Assembly: GCA_018823745.1 (NCBI GenBank)
Contig: JAHJHR010000003.1
Span: 1 to 64,000, forward strand
Reading direction: 5' to 3'
Origin: Alphaproteobacteria bacterium
GTDB lineage: Bacteria > Pseudomonadota > Alphaproteobacteria > Oceanibaculales > Oceanibaculaceae
Length of the DNA stretch: 64,000 nucleotides
The notes beneath the pieces were generated by a model. It worked only from the letters and a program-made list of their open reading frames with translations. It searched no databases and was not told where the DNA came from. How positions within the stretch are numbered: position 1 is the first letter of the stretch; every line of letters starts with the position of its first letter. Positions 18,778 to 28,124 of this stretch are shown here, piece by piece. The position numbers and the translations under genes were made by a program.

Positions 18778-20249
18778 CAGGCGCTCTTGCTCACGGGCTT
18801 CGGGGCGGAGACGGTGGCTTGCACCGGGAAGACCATCGGCGACATATCCTCGATCTGGCGTTTCGCCCAGTCGCGCTCGGACACGGTGGCGACGGTACGG
18901 GCCTGGGCGGCGCGCAGCGTGTCGATGGCGGCCTCGACATCGATGGTCAGCACCTGGCCATCCTTCACGACCTGCTGGCCATCGACATAGACATCCTTGA
19001 TGGCTCGGTCGGAGGTCGAATAGATCAGGCTGCGCAGCGGCTCACGCAGCGGCTGCATATAGGGGTGCGACAGGTCGACCAGCGAGAAATCGGCCTTCGC
19101 GCCAATGGCAACCCGGCCGATATCCGGCTTCTTCAGCGCCTTGGCCCCGCCCACCGTCGCGGCGGTGAACACCTCAGCGGTGGAGGCGCCCTTGAAATCG
19201 CCCTTCAGGATGCGCGCCGCCAGGCAGGCCATGCGCATCTCGTCGATCATGTTATGCGGGAAGGTGTCGGTGCCGAGGCCCAGATTGATGCCGGCCTGGG
19301 CATAGCGGCTCACCCAGTTCAGCGCGATGCCACGGCGCGAGAACACCGTCGGGCAATGCGCCACCGAGGCACCGGAATCGCGCAGCAGGCCGAAATCATC
19401 GCCATGCGGCCAGTGCAGCCAGGGATGATCATTCAGGAAGATGCCATGGCCGATGATCGCATCCGGCCCCAGCACGCCGAGGGAATCCAGCCATTCGATC
19501 GGCGTCTTGCCGTGGCGGCGGGTGATCTCGTTGAACTCCACCACGCTCTGCGCGGCATGGATCTGCATGGCGATGCCGCGCTCCTGGGCGGCGGCATAGC
19601 TGTCGCGGATCAATTCCTCCGTGCAGGTATCGATCTGCGATGGGCCGACCATGCCGGAAATACGGCCGGACGGATGCTTGGCCGCGGCGTCGATCAGGTC
19701 GAGCGCCTTCTGCATGGCCTTTTTGCCAGCCGCCTCGTCCCAGTGATATTCGACAGAATGGCCGTTCGTCGTGGTCCAGCTGGCCGAGCGGAACATCGGG
19801 CAGAGCACACCGCGCAAGCCGGTCGAGGCCAGATCATCGGCCCAGCCATCGCGCGCACCCGACAGATCGGCAATCGTGGTCACGCCGCTTTTCAGCAACT
19901 CGCTCATCGCCACCATCGTGGCGGCGCGGGCGGCCTCCGGGTCGAGCCGGAAGATCGGCATGAATTCATACAGCGAGGACTGGCCGAGACGCGGGCTGCC
20001 CAGCTCCTCCAGCAGGCCCTTGTTGCCGGGCTCCGAGGACGGGTGGGAATGGATGTTCACCAGACCCGGCATGACCATCAGGCCGCGACCGGAAATCTCC
20101 TTGTCCGCCGGGCCGGCATAGCCCTTGCCGACAAAGGTGAATTCATTGTCCCGGAAGGCGACATCCGCCCCTTCGAGATAGGCATGGCTTCCCGCCGCCG
20201 CATCCCAGGCGATCACATAATCGGCGTTGCGAATCACCGTCGTCTGCAT
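18777..20249 (-). CDS. AtzB/SsnA-like metal-dependent amidohydrolase
   Basis: A 490-residue member of the amidohydrolase superfamily, subgroup of ATZ/TRZ chlorohydrolases and cytosine/guanine-type deaminases. It opens [16 protein letters not shown]; the ATG follows GGAAGAG, whereas a longer frame does not. Metal motifs are HxH in [10 protein letters not shown] (near residue 67), [14 protein letters not shown] and the Asp in [11 protein letters not shown]. These enzymes remove an amino, chloro or alkylamino group from a ring carbon. It sits between the binding-protein gene and the ATPases, inside the importer genes, so it probably acts on the same imported compound, perhaps deaminating a ring before the hydantoinase. 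The substrate is unknown. Confidence 0.8.
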
Positions 20250-20300
20250 GGTCTCTTCCACTCCGGAAACACGAACAAATCTGCAAAAATTGACTAACAA

Positions 20301-20338
20301 ATAAAAACGGCCGGGCAGGAAATCCTCCTGCCCGGCCG
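20301..20338 (-). terminator. Hairpin with T-run after the binding-protein gene
   Basis: On the minus strand CGGCCGGGCAGGA / TCCTGCCCGGCCG (13-bp stem, 5-base loop) is followed by TTTTTAT. It lies 7 bases past the binding-protein stop and inside the operon, so it probably lets most transcripts end there and gives extra binding protein. Confidence 0.85.
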
Positions 20339-20345
20339 GACAGGC

Positions 20346-21935
20346 TTATTTCAGGGCGAGATCAATGCCCTTGTAGAAACCGGCACCGTAGATGCCGTGC
20401 GCGCGCACCGGCTGCATCTTCGGACCGGCCACCGTGAACAGCGGCTCGTGATACAGCGGGATCATGACCGCATTGTCCTGCACCTTGGCCAGGACCTTGC
20501 CGAAATTCTCCTTGCGGTCCTTGTCGTTCAGCGCAGCCGAACCGGCTTCCAGCCAGGCGTCGGTCTCGGGGTCTTTCCAGTTGCTGCGGTTCGGGGTCGG
20601 GATGTTGGCAGAACGGAAATACAGGTTCATCGCATCGCCGGTCGACACATAGGGGAACGACATGGTGTAGATGTCGAATTCCTGCGTGGCGAGCTTGCCC
20701 CAGACCACGGTGGCGTCGAACAGCTGGATCTGCAGGTCGACACCAACCTTGCGCAGATCACCCTGCACCGCCTCGACGATCTGGCGCCAGGTGTCGGTGA
20801 AGCCATAGACCAGCGGGGCCAGCTTCTTGCCGTCCTTGTAGCGGAAACCATCGCCGGTCATCTTCCAGCCGGCTTCGTCCAGCAGCTTGCCAGCCGCTTC
20901 CGGGTCATAGCGGAACGGCTCTTTGCTGACCGCCTCGTTGAAGTCGAGCACGTTGCGGTCGATGTAGGAGGTCGCCGGCGTGGCGTAGCCGAAGGTCACC
21001 GCTTCGGTGATCGCGGCAGCGTCGATGGCCAGGTTCATCGCCTGGCGGACCTTCAGGTCCTGCATGAATTCACGGGTGATCTTCATGCCCATGAAATAGG
21101 TCCAGTAATAGGCCTCGGCCTGGGTGACCGACATCTTGGAGTTGGCCTTGAACTGGTCCAGCGACCAATAGGGCACATACTGGCTGGCATCGGCCTGGTT
21201 GGTCTGCAGGGAGGCGACGCGGGTGCTCTCCTCCGGCACGATCTTCCAAGTGATCTTGTCGACCTGGGCTTCCTTGTTCTTGTAGAAATCCGGGCCCCAG
21301 TTATAGCCCTTGTGCTTGGTCAGCACGGTCTGGTTGCGCGGCGCCCAGCTGTCGAAGCAGAACGGGCCAGTGGTATCCAGCGCCTTCACGCCAAAATCAT
21401 CGCCCAGCTGCTTGGCCTGATCGACATTGATGATGGTGTGGAAATGCTGCGTCATCTGGAACAGCAGCTCCGCATAGGGCTTGGTCAGCTCGTATTCGAC
21501 CGTCAGCTTGTCCTTGGCGCGGACTTCCTTGACCGGGCCGGCGCGCCAGGTGACGACACCCTTGGTGGCCGGGTCGCGCCAGCGATTGATTGTGGCGACC
21601 ACGTCATTGGCAGTGAATTCCTTGCCGGAGCAGAACTTCACCCCTTCCTTCAGGTTGAAGGTGTAGAGCAGGCCGTCTTCCGAGACGGTCCAGCTTTTCG
21701 CCAGACCCGGCTTCACGGTCTTCAGATCGTAATCCAGGGCGACCAGCGTATCGCCGACCATGAACAGGATCTCCGCCGCCGAGCGCGCCGTGGAGCGGTG
21801 CGGGTCATAGCGGTCGGTGTCGATCGTGCGGATGATCGAGATTTCCTTCTGCGCCATCGCCGGGCTGGCGACCGCTGCAGCGCTGACGGCGATAGCCGCC
21901 CCTGCCAGCAGTGTCAGTGTCTTGTTGAACTTCAT
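20346..21935 (-). CDS. Periplasmic substrate-binding protein of Dpp/Opp-type ABC importer
   Basis: Solute-binding protein family 5 (SBP_bac_5), which captures a peptide-like ligand in the periplasm. The 529-residue precursor has a Sec signal peptide (KTLTLLAGAAIAVSAAAVASPAMA, cleavage before QKEISI). The family pattern PGLAKSWTVSEDGLLYTFNLKEGVKFCSG occurs near residues 75-105, and VRQAMNLAIDAAAITEAVTFG further on. The ATG at 21935 has GGAGG 6 bases upstream. It follows the two permease genes and is followed by a strong hairpin. Its ligand is inferred to be a hydantoin, ureide or related compound from the operon. Confidence 0.92.
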   Translation of the reverse strand: MKFNKTLTLLAGAAIAVSAAAVASPAMAQKEISIIRTIDTDRYDPHRSTARSAAEILFMVGDTLVALDYDLKTVKPGLAKSWTVSEDGLLYTFNLKEGVKFCSGKEFTANDVVATINRWRDPATKGVVTWRAGPVKEVRAKDKLTVEYELTKPYAELLFQMTQHFHTIINVDQAKQLGDDFGVKALDTTGPFCFDSWAPRNQTVLTKHKGYNWGPDFYKNKEAQVDKITWKIVPEESTRVASLQTNQADASQYVPYWSLDQFKANSKMSVTQAEAYYWTYFMGMKITREFMQDLKVRQAMNLAIDAAAITEAVTFGYATPATSYIDRNVLDFNEAVSKEPFRYDPEAAGKLLDEAGWKMTGDGFRYKDGKKLAPLVYGFTDTWRQIVEAVQGDLRKVGVDLQIQLFDATVVWGKLATQEFDIYTMSFPYVSTGDAMNLYFRSANIPTPNRSNWKDPETDAWLEAGSAALNDKDRKENFGKVLAKVQDNAVMIPLYHEPLFTVAGPKMQPVRAHGIYGAGFYKGIDLALK

Positions 21936-22000
21936 ATGAGCCTCCGTGTTCGTCTTCTTGAGAGAGGTGAATTTTTCATCCGCCTTGTAGCGACGGTTCG

Positions 22001-22888
22001 TTATTGCCTGAGACGCGGGTCCAGAACGTCGCGGAGCGCATCGCCCAGCACGTTGAAGGCCAGCACGATCAGGAAGATCGCCACGCTGGGAATGGTTGAG
22101 ACATGCGGGGCGAAAAACAGGAAGTTGCGGCCCTCGGCCGCCATGGTGCCCAGTTCCGCCGTCGGCGGCTGGGCCCCCAGCCCCAGGAAGCTGAGCGCCG
22201 CCCCGAGCAGGATGGTCTGGCCGAATTGCAGGGTCAGGTAGACGAAGATCGACGACAGGCAATTCAGCGTCAGATAGCGCCAGATCAGCGTCCAGTCCGA
22301 CAGGCCGACGGCACGGCCGGCCTCCATATATTCATTCTGCATGACCACGGTGGCGGCACTGCGCGAGATGCGCGCCACGGTCGGCACGGCAGCAATGGAC
22401 AGCGCAATGATCAGGCTGGTGATGCCGGCGCCCAGCACGGCGGCAATCGCCAGGCCGAACAGGATCGACGGGAAGGACAGCAGCACGTCAACGACGCGCA
22501 TGATGATGTTGTCCAGCCGCTTGTAATAGGCCGCGATGATGCCCAGCGACGCCCCGATCAGCCCACCGAACATCACGCCGCACAGGCCGATCATCAGCGT
22601 CGTGCGGATGCCGTAGAGCAGACGGGTCACCATGTCGCGACCCTGTGCATCCGTCCCCAGCAGGTAGTCGCCGCCGGGCGGACGCAGGCGCAGGCGCATA
22701 TTGGTGTTGTATGGGTCGAAGGGCGTCAAATACGGCGCAAAGATCGCCGCCAGCACGACCAGCAGCAGGAACACACCGGCAATCACCGCCGGCTTGTCGC
22801 GCAGCAGCCGCTGAAAGGCGGATTTGCGCTTGATCGTGTCGCTCTGGACGACAGCGGGGGTGGTCAGGGTCTGGCTCGTATCGGTCAT
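22001..22888 (-). CDS. ABC transporter permease (DppC-like)
   Basis: Inner-membrane subunit of the Dpp/Opp-type importer. The 295-residue protein has an N-terminal OppC_N segment (FQRLLRDKPAVIAGVFLLLVVLAAIFAPYLTPFDPY), the LLGTDAQGRDMVTRLLYGIRTTLMIG motif typical of DppC, several membrane helices and the EAA loop EYMEAGRAVGLSDWTLIWRYLTLN that contacts the ATPase. The C-terminus ends LRDVLDPRLRQ, as in most DppC proteins. It begins 10 bases after the DppB-like gene. Confidence 0.93.
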   Translation of the reverse strand: MTDTSQTLTTPAVVQSDTIKRKSAFQRLLRDKPAVIAGVFLLLVVLAAIFAPYLTPFDPYNTNMRLRLRPPGGDYLLGTDAQGRDMVTRLLYGIRTTLMIGLCGVMFGGLIGASLGIIAAYYKRLDNIIMRVVDVLLSFPSILFGLAIAAVLGAGITSLIIALSIAAVPTVARISRSAATVVMQNEYMEAGRAVGLSDWTLIWRYLTLNCLSSIFVYLTLQFGQTILLGAALSFLGLGAQPPTAELGTMAAEGRNFLFFAPHVSTIPSVAIFLIVLAFNVLGDALRDVLDPRLRQ

Positions 22889-22898
22889 ATCTGTGTCC

Positions 22899-23840
22899 TC
22901 ACTTATGACCGACGCGCGGATCGAGATAGGCGTAGAGCACGTCCACGATCAGATTCACCGCCAGAAAGGCAACGGCAAGCATCAGGATGGCCCCCTGGGC
23001 CAGCGGGAAATCGCTGGAGACGATGGCACCGACCGCCAGCCGTCCGACACCCGGCCAGGCGAACATGGTCTCGGTCACCACGGCACCGCCCAGCAGGAAG
23101 CCGATCTGCAAACCGACCAGCGTGACAATGGGGATCAGCGCGTTGCGCAGCGCATGCTTCACGACGACGCGCTTTTCCGGCGCGCCCTTGGCCCGCGCGG
23201 TGCGCACGAAATCAGCACCCAGCACTTCCAGCAGCGAGGTGCGGGTCATACGCGCCACCGGCCCGATGAACACACCGCCCAGCGTGATTGCCGGCAGGGC
23301 GATATGGCGCAGCCCGTCCAGGCTCCACAGCGGCCCGCCCCGGCCCTGGAATGGCAGCAACTCCATCTTGAAGCCGACATACTGGATCAGCATCAGGCCG
23401 AACCAGAAGATCGGCATCGACACGCCGGCGACGGAAAACGCCATGATGACGCGGTCGGCAATGCGGCCGCGGCGGACAGCGGCCAGCGTGCCCAGCAGGA
23501 TGCCCAGCGGCACGGCCCAGATCAGGCTGGCGAGCATCAGTTCCACGGTCGGCCCGATGGTGGTCGTCAGCTCATCGACCACACTGGCATTGCTGATGAT
23601 GGAATGCCCGAGGTCAAGCTGCAGGACGCGGAAGATATACAGGCCGAACTGATACCAGAGCGGCTCGTTCAGACCGAGCGCCTCGCGCAGCGCGGCGACA
23701 TCGGCCTCGGTCGCGGTCGGACCGGCCATGACAGTGGCCGGATCGGTCGGCACGACCTGCAGCAGCATGAAGCCGACCAGCAGCACCCCGAACAGGACCG
23801 GAATCGAAATCAACAGGCGATGGGCAATATGCCGGGACAT
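22899..23840 (-). CDS. ABC transporter permease (DppB-like)
   Basis: Inner-membrane subunit of the Dpp/Opp-type importer, 313 residues with about six helices. The start RHIAHRLLISIPVLFGVLLVGFMLLQVVPTDPA is typical of DppB. The EAA loop DFVRTARAKGAPEKRVVVKHALRNALIPIVTLVGLQIG precedes the last helices, and the C-terminus ends VLYAYLDPRVGHK. It lies 48 bases after the YtcJ-like amidohydrolase and pairs with the DppC-like gene. Confidence 0.93.
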   Translation of the reverse strand: MSRHIAHRLLISIPVLFGVLLVGFMLLQVVPTDPATVMAGPTATEADVAALREALGLNEPLWYQFGLYIFRVLQLDLGHSIISNASVVDELTTTIGPTVELMLASLIWAVPLGILLGTLAAVRRGRIADRVIMAFSVAGVSMPIFWFGLMLIQYVGFKMELLPFQGRGGPLWSLDGLRHIALPAITLGGVFIGPVARMTRTSLLEVLGADFVRTARAKGAPEKRVVVKHALRNALIPIVTLVGLQIGFLLGGAVVTETMFAWPGVGRLAVGAIVSSDFPLAQGAILMLAVAFLAVNLIVDVLYAYLDPRVGHK

Positions 23841-23888
23841 CTACTCAGCATCCCCCCGAATGCGGATAAACCATAAGCCTGCGCAGGA

Positions 23889-25520
23889 TCACTGCATCAC
23901 CTCGTTTTTGCGATCATAGACCAGCGTACCATCGATGATGGTGATATCGGCCACCGCCGTCAGCATATCGTCCGGCGAGACAGCAAACAAATCGCGGTCG
24001 AACACGGCGATATCGGCCAGCATGCCGGGCGCCAGCGTGCCCTTCACCGTCTCAGAGAAACTGCCATAGGCGCCATTATAGGTCATGGCATGAATCGCCT
24101 GCTCGACGGTGATGCACTGATCCGCGCCCATCACCGTGCCGCGATCCGTCTTACGGGTCACCATCTCATAGAGATTCTTCATCGGATTGAAGTCCGACAC
24201 CGGCGAGTCGGAGCTGGCGATCGGGTGCAGCCCGGCCTCGATCCAGTCCTTCATCGGGTAGGATTGTGCCGGGCGTTCCTCGCCCAGCACCTCGATATAG
24301 AGGTCGCCGAATTCGTAGATGAAGATCGGCTGTGGCGCCGGCACCATGCCCAGGCGCTTCATTGATGCGATCTGGTCCGGCGTGGTGAAGCCGCAATGCT
24401 CGACGCGGTGGCGCCTGCCGGCGACCGGGTTCTTCGCATTCGCCGCCTCGACCGCGTTCACCGCCTGGTCGATGGCGGCATCGCCGATGGCGTGGATCGA
24501 GAGCTGATAGCCGAGATCATTGTATTTCTCGACCCACTCATTCAGCTCGCCATCACTGTAGATGAAGATGCCGATGGAGCCGCAGGAGCATTTATAGGGA
24601 TGGCGCATCGCCGCCGTCTTGCCGCCGGCGCTGCCATCGGTGAACAGCTTCACCGAACCGACCTTCAGATATTCGTCGCCAACGCCGGTCATCAGACCCT
24701 GCGGGAAAGCCTTGTCCATGACACCTGCCGGGCCGCCGGTCAGCGACATATAGGTGCGCACCGGCAGGCGGCGCTGGCGGCGCGCCTCCTGATAGGCCAG
24801 GTAATGATCATAGCCCTGCACCAGGCCGACGCCGGCATCCATGACGCTGGTGATGCCATAGCTCTGGAAGACCTTGCCGCCCTCCTCGATGCCGCGCACC
24901 AGATCGGCAATCGGCAAAGGCGGTATCTTCTTGGTGATGAGTTCCTGCGCGCGTTCCTGCATCAGGCCGGTCAGCCGGCCATTCTGCGTCTCGATAAAGC
25001 CGCCGGTCGGCTGCGGCGTCTTCTCATCAATGCCGGCCAGTTTCAGCGCCATCGAATTGGCCACGCCCATATGGCCGCAGGTGCGCTTGATATAGACCGG
25101 GTTGTTCGGGGCGACCTTGTCCAGCTCCTCGCGGAACGGGTGGCGCTTGATGTCGAGGTGGAAATGGTCGTAGCGGCCGCCGAAGATCCACTCGCCCGGC
25201 TTGGCCTTGTCGACAAAGGCCTTCACCCGCGCCAGCACCTCGTCCAGCGTCTTCACCTCGCTGGCCGACAGATCGACCTGACGCAGCCCCATGCCGAAGG
25301 GCAGCAGATGCTGATGGCCGTCATTGATGCCCGGCGTGGCGCAGCGGCCGGCAAGGTCGATTACCTTGGTACCGGGGCCGACCAGGGTTTCCATTTCAGA
25401 CGTCGTACCGGTGGCGAGGACCTTCCCGCCCCAGACCGCCAGCGCCTCTACGAAACCCGCTTCCAAGCCCTGGAAAATACGACCGTTCTTCAAAACGATC
25501 TCGGCCTTCGGCAACGCCAT
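23889..25520 (-). CDS. YtcJ-like amidohydrolase (Amidohydro_3 family)
   Basis: First gene of the hydantoin operon. The 543-residue metal-dependent hydrolase has the HxH metal site in GINDGHQHLLPFG near residue 69, a Lys-containing VGSVKLFTDGSAGG, His ligands in SIHAIGDAAIDQ and RVEHCGF, and the Asp in PIASSDSPVSDFNP. Members of this family hydrolyse amides or carbamates of poorly known identity. I set the start at MALPKAEIVLKNGRIF, which has GGAGAAGAG before it; an ATG 15 bases upstream is possible. It lies directly below an operator-like dyad. It may process the imported compound or a related N-acyl derivative. Confidence 0.85.
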   Translation of the reverse strand: MALPKAEIVLKNGRIFQGLEAGFVEALAVWGGKVLATGTTSEMETLVGPGTKVIDLAGRCATPGINDGHQHLLPFGMGLRQVDLSASEVKTLDEVLARVKAFVDKAKPGEWIFGGRYDHFHLDIKRHPFREELDKVAPNNPVYIKRTCGHMGVANSMALKLAGIDEKTPQPTGGFIETQNGRLTGLMQERAQELITKKIPPLPIADLVRGIEEGGKVFQSYGITSVMDAGVGLVQGYDHYLAYQEARRQRRLPVRTYMSLTGGPAGVMDKAFPQGLMTGVGDEYLKVGSVKLFTDGSAGGKTAAMRHPYKCSCGSIGIFIYSDGELNEWVEKYNDLGYQLSIHAIGDAAIDQAVNAVEAANAKNPVAGRRHRVEHCGFTTPDQIASMKRLGMVPAPQPIFIYEFGDLYIEVLGEERPAQSYPMKDWIEAGLHPIASSDSPVSDFNPMKNLYEMVTRKTDRGTVMGADQCITVEQAIHAMTYNGAYGSFSETVKGTLAPGMLADIAVFDRDLFAVSPDDMLTAVADITIIDGTLVYDRKNEVMQ

Positions 25521-25688
25521 ACGTCTCTTCTCCATTCATCCTGCGCCAGTCAGCGCGTCATTAGCAAAAGCCAGGCCGGCATCAGGGCCGCTCCTGAGAT
25601 TTTATCGGCAACCCTGTGGATCGGCTGAAAACCAGGGCTGGCCACCCCTGTCGGACAACGGGTCAGAAGATCGCTCTGCCGGGAGAAA

Positions 25689-25709
25689 CCTGTATGGCGT
25701 GCATACAGG
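25689..25709. promoter_or_regulatory. Operator-like dyad upstream of the hydantoin operon
   Basis: CCTGTATG-GCGTG-CATACAGG is a perfect 8+8 bp inverted repeat with a 5-base centre. It lies 168 bases above the first gene of the operon and is of the TGTATG/CATACA type often bound by GntR-family repressors. No regulator gene is adjacent. Confidence 0.55.
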
Positions 25710-25762
25710 CACCCCACTGCCCATTTCAGTGGTAGATGGCGGGCGCCCTGCCCCAGGCCGGC

Positions 25763-26539
25763 CTATTCCCGGTAGCTTGTGTCTTCGCGCTCCAGCGTGC
25801 GCAGCAGCGCCTGCCAGGGCCGGTTCGACGATTTCTCGCCGCCGCGCTCGAATTGCTGTGCTGCATGCTCGGCGACATCGTCCGGCACCAGCTTCAATTC
25901 GCCGCCGCCGGCCAGCGCCGCCACCTGCGCCTCGCAGGCCTTCTGCAGATAGAACATGATGGTGAAGGCCTCGGCGACACTACGCCCGCAGGTCAGCAGC
26001 CCGTGATTGCGCAGGATCATGGCGTAGGTCGTGCCCAGATCGCCAACCAGCCGCTCGCGCTCGTCGAGGTCCAGCGCGATGCCTTCGTAATCGTGATAGG
26101 AAATGCGGTCATGGAAGCGCATGGCATGCTGGCTGATCGGCAGCAGGCCCTTGACCTGCGCCGCCACCGCCATGCCGGCCGCCGTATGGGTGTGCAGCAC
26201 GCACAGCGCATCCTCGCGCGCCGCATGCACGGCGCTGTGGATGGTGAAGCCGGCCGGGTTGAAGCTGTAGGGCGTCTCCATGACGATCTGGCCGTCGAGA
26301 TCGACCTTCACCAGATTGGAGGCCGTCACCTCGTCGAACATCAGCCCATAGGGGTTGATCAGGAAGTGATGCTCCGGCCCGGGAACACGCGCCGAAATAT
26401 GGGTGTAGATCAGATCGGTCCAGCCCATCCGGGCGACCAGACGATAGCAGGCGGCGAGATCAACGCGGGCGGCCCACTCCTCGGCGCTGACCTGCTCGCG
26501 CACGCTGCGCTGCTTCAACGGCGTCACGGTACCCGACAT
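25763..26539 (-). CDS. Class II aldolase/adducin family protein
   Basis: A 258-residue member of the zinc class II aldolase/adducin family (fuculose- or ribulose-phosphate aldolase fold, also used by decarboxylases and dehydratases). The Zn ligands are the two His of CVLHTHTAAG and a later His in ILRNHGLLTCG; the upstream TDLIYTHISARVPG and HHFLINPYGLMFDEVTASNLVKVD motifs fit the fold. The ATG follows GGAGAG; a longer upstream frame is rejected. It stands before, and on the same strand as, the hydantoin operon, but an operator-like dyad and a 0.24 kb gap separate them. Substrate unknown. Confidence 0.85.
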   Translation of the reverse strand: MSGTVTPLKQRSVREQVSAEEWAARVDLAACYRLVARMGWTDLIYTHISARVPGPEHHFLINPYGLMFDEVTASNLVKVDLDGQIVMETPYSFNPAGFTIHSAVHAAREDALCVLHTHTAAGMAVAAQVKGLLPISQHAMRFHDRISYHDYEGIALDLDERERLVGDLGTTYAMILRNHGLLTCGRSVAEAFTIMFYLQKACEAQVAALAGGGELKLVPDDVAEHAAQQFERGGEKSSNRPWQALLRTLEREDTSYRE

Positions 26540-26599
26540 GAAACTCTCCGTTCTGCGTATCCCAATCAGGCACCCTGAGGGACACCAGCGGGATTTCGG

Positions 26600-26618
26600 T
26601 TGTAAACTGCACATACAA
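26600..26618. promoter_or_regulatory. Short TTGTA/TACAA dyad upstream of the class II aldolase
   Basis: TTGTA (26600-26604) and TACAA (26614-26618) with a 9-base centre lie 61 bases above the aldolase start. Short arms make this weak; it is listed for comparison with the dyads at 25689 and 36513. Confidence 0.25.
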
Positions 26619-26760
26619 GTGTGGCGCAGGCCATGCCCGCGAGTCAATCCGCCGTGTTACAGTTTATCGGTTGCGATGGCGCCTTGCCCGCAACCTCGGA
26701 CGCGCCTTCATCGATATGGGTCGCAACCCCCTCATATTTCTTTGTTTTCAGCCGGATTCC

Positions 26761-26789
26761 TTGACAGTTATCAGGGGCTATATGACACT
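26761..26789 (+). promoter_or_regulatory. Candidate promoter of the SPOR lipoprotein gene
   Basis: A perfect -35 box TTGACA at 26761-26766 lies 69 bases before the start codon; the -10 box is poor (GACACT at 17-base spacing). The -35 match is the main support. Confidence 0.35.
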
Positions 26790-26834
26790 TTACCTGACGT
26801 AACGCCGCAAAAGCCGTAAGAGTTGGGGGATTGG

Positions 26835-28124
26835 ATGCGCAGGACTGCCACCGCCATGAGCGTCGCGGCCATCGCCCTGCTGGCCGGCGGCTGCGGCCTG
26901 ATGGACAGGCTGAGCAATGGCGACAAGCCGGCGGTTGCACTGCTGCCCCCTGCCCCTTTGCCCGAATACGCGCCGGGCGACACCTTCATCTACCGAACCG
27001 GCAATCAGGAGCGGCGCGAAGAGGTCACGGCGCTGACGTCGGATACCGTCGCCTGGACCGATGATCAGGGCAATATCTGGACGACCGCCTATGATGTCGT
27101 CTCGCCGATGATTTCCTGGCAGAGCGACCCGGAACTGGGGCGCGGCCGGCAGAACGTCATCAGCGGCGCCCCCGCCGATCTGTTCCCGTTGCAGAGCGGC
27201 CGGCAGGTCGCCTTCACGGTCGAAGGATCGAGCGAGACCATGCCGGCCGGCTGGACCATGGAACAGAGCTGCAAGGTCGTCGACCAGGCGCAGGTCACGG
27301 TGGAAGCCGGCGTGTTCAACACCTTCCAGATTTCCTGCCAGCGCAGCAACCATCTGGAAACGCTGTATTATTCGCCCGTCGTGCAGAATTACGTGCTGCG
27401 GGTGCGGGAATATCCCTTCGGCACGCAGCGCAAGGAACTGGCCGCCTACAGCCATGCGGACATGCCGCAGCAGGCGAGCATCGCCCCCTCCGCCATTCCG
27501 GCCGCCATGGCCGGCGGCACACCGCCTGAACTGATGACCCGCGAGGAGATGCAGGCCAGTCTGAAGCGGCTGGAGGCCTCGGTGATGCGCCTGGAACAGC
27601 AGATCATGCAGATGCAGGCTGCGCGCGCGCCTGGTGCGCCGCCGGCACCAGTACCCCCGGCCGCGACTCCGCCTGCGGCTCCTGCCACCACGGGGGTCAA
27701 CCGCCCCCTCCCGCCCCGGGCAGTCCCACCAGTCCCCCAGGCAGCAGCTCCCGGCGCGCCGCAGCCGCTGGCAGCCCAGCCGACCACGCCCGGCGTGACC
27801 CAGCCGCAGCGCCCGCCGGCAGCGCCGACCACGGCTCTCCCCGCGCCCGCCGCCCCCGGGCAGGAGAATTTCGGCCTGCATCTCGGTTCCTACCGCGCCT
27901 TGCCGGCAGCGACACGGGGCTGGGAAGTCCTGCTGGAACGCTATCCCGACATGCTGGGCCGGATGAAGGCTGTGAACTCTGAATTCAACGCCGGTGACGG
28001 GCGCGGCAGCTTCATCCGCCTGATCGCCAGCGGCTATGCGACGAACGACCAGGCCGTCCGCGCCTGCAAGGAGCTGGAGGCCAAGCGGCAATTCTGCAAG
28101 GTGGTCAGCCTGCCGGCGTCCTGA
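26835..28124 (+). CDS. SPOR-domain lipoprotein with proline-rich linker
   Basis: A 429-residue envelope protein. The N-terminus MRRTATAMSVAAIALLAGGCG is a lipoprotein signal, with Cys as the probable lipidated residue. Residues about 45-215 form a soluble domain with no family I recognise. A coiled-coil-like segment (REEMQASLKRLEASVMRLEQQIMQMQ, about 235-262) and a long Ala/Pro linker follow. The end (FGLHLGSYRALPAATRGWEVLLERYP through RQFCKVVSL) is a SPOR-like domain, which binds denuded septal peptidoglycan. I chose ATG 26835 with GGGGA upstream; an earlier TTG is possible. Its last 20 bases overlap the convergent MFS gene. A cell-envelope or division role is inferred. Confidence 0.78.
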   Translation: MRRTATAMSVAAIALLAGGCGLMDRLSNGDKPAVALLPPAPLPEYAPGDTFIYRTGNQERREEVTALTSDTVAWTDDQGNIWTTAYDVVSPMISWQSDPELGRGRQNVISGAPADLFPLQSGRQVAFTVEGSSETMPAGWTMEQSCKVVDQAQVTVEAGVFNTFQISCQRSNHLETLYYSPVVQNYVLRVREYPFGTQRKELAAYSHADMPQQASIAPSAIPAAMAGGTPPELMTREEMQASLKRLEASVMRLEQQIMQMQAARAPGAPPAPVPPAATPPAAPATTGVNRPLPPRAVPPVPQAAAPGAPQPLAAQPTTPGVTQPQRPPAAPTTALPAPAAPGQENFGLHLGSYRALPAATRGWEVLLERYPDMLGRMKAVNSEFNAGDGRGSFIRLIASGYATNDQAVRACKELEAKRQFCKVVSLPAS

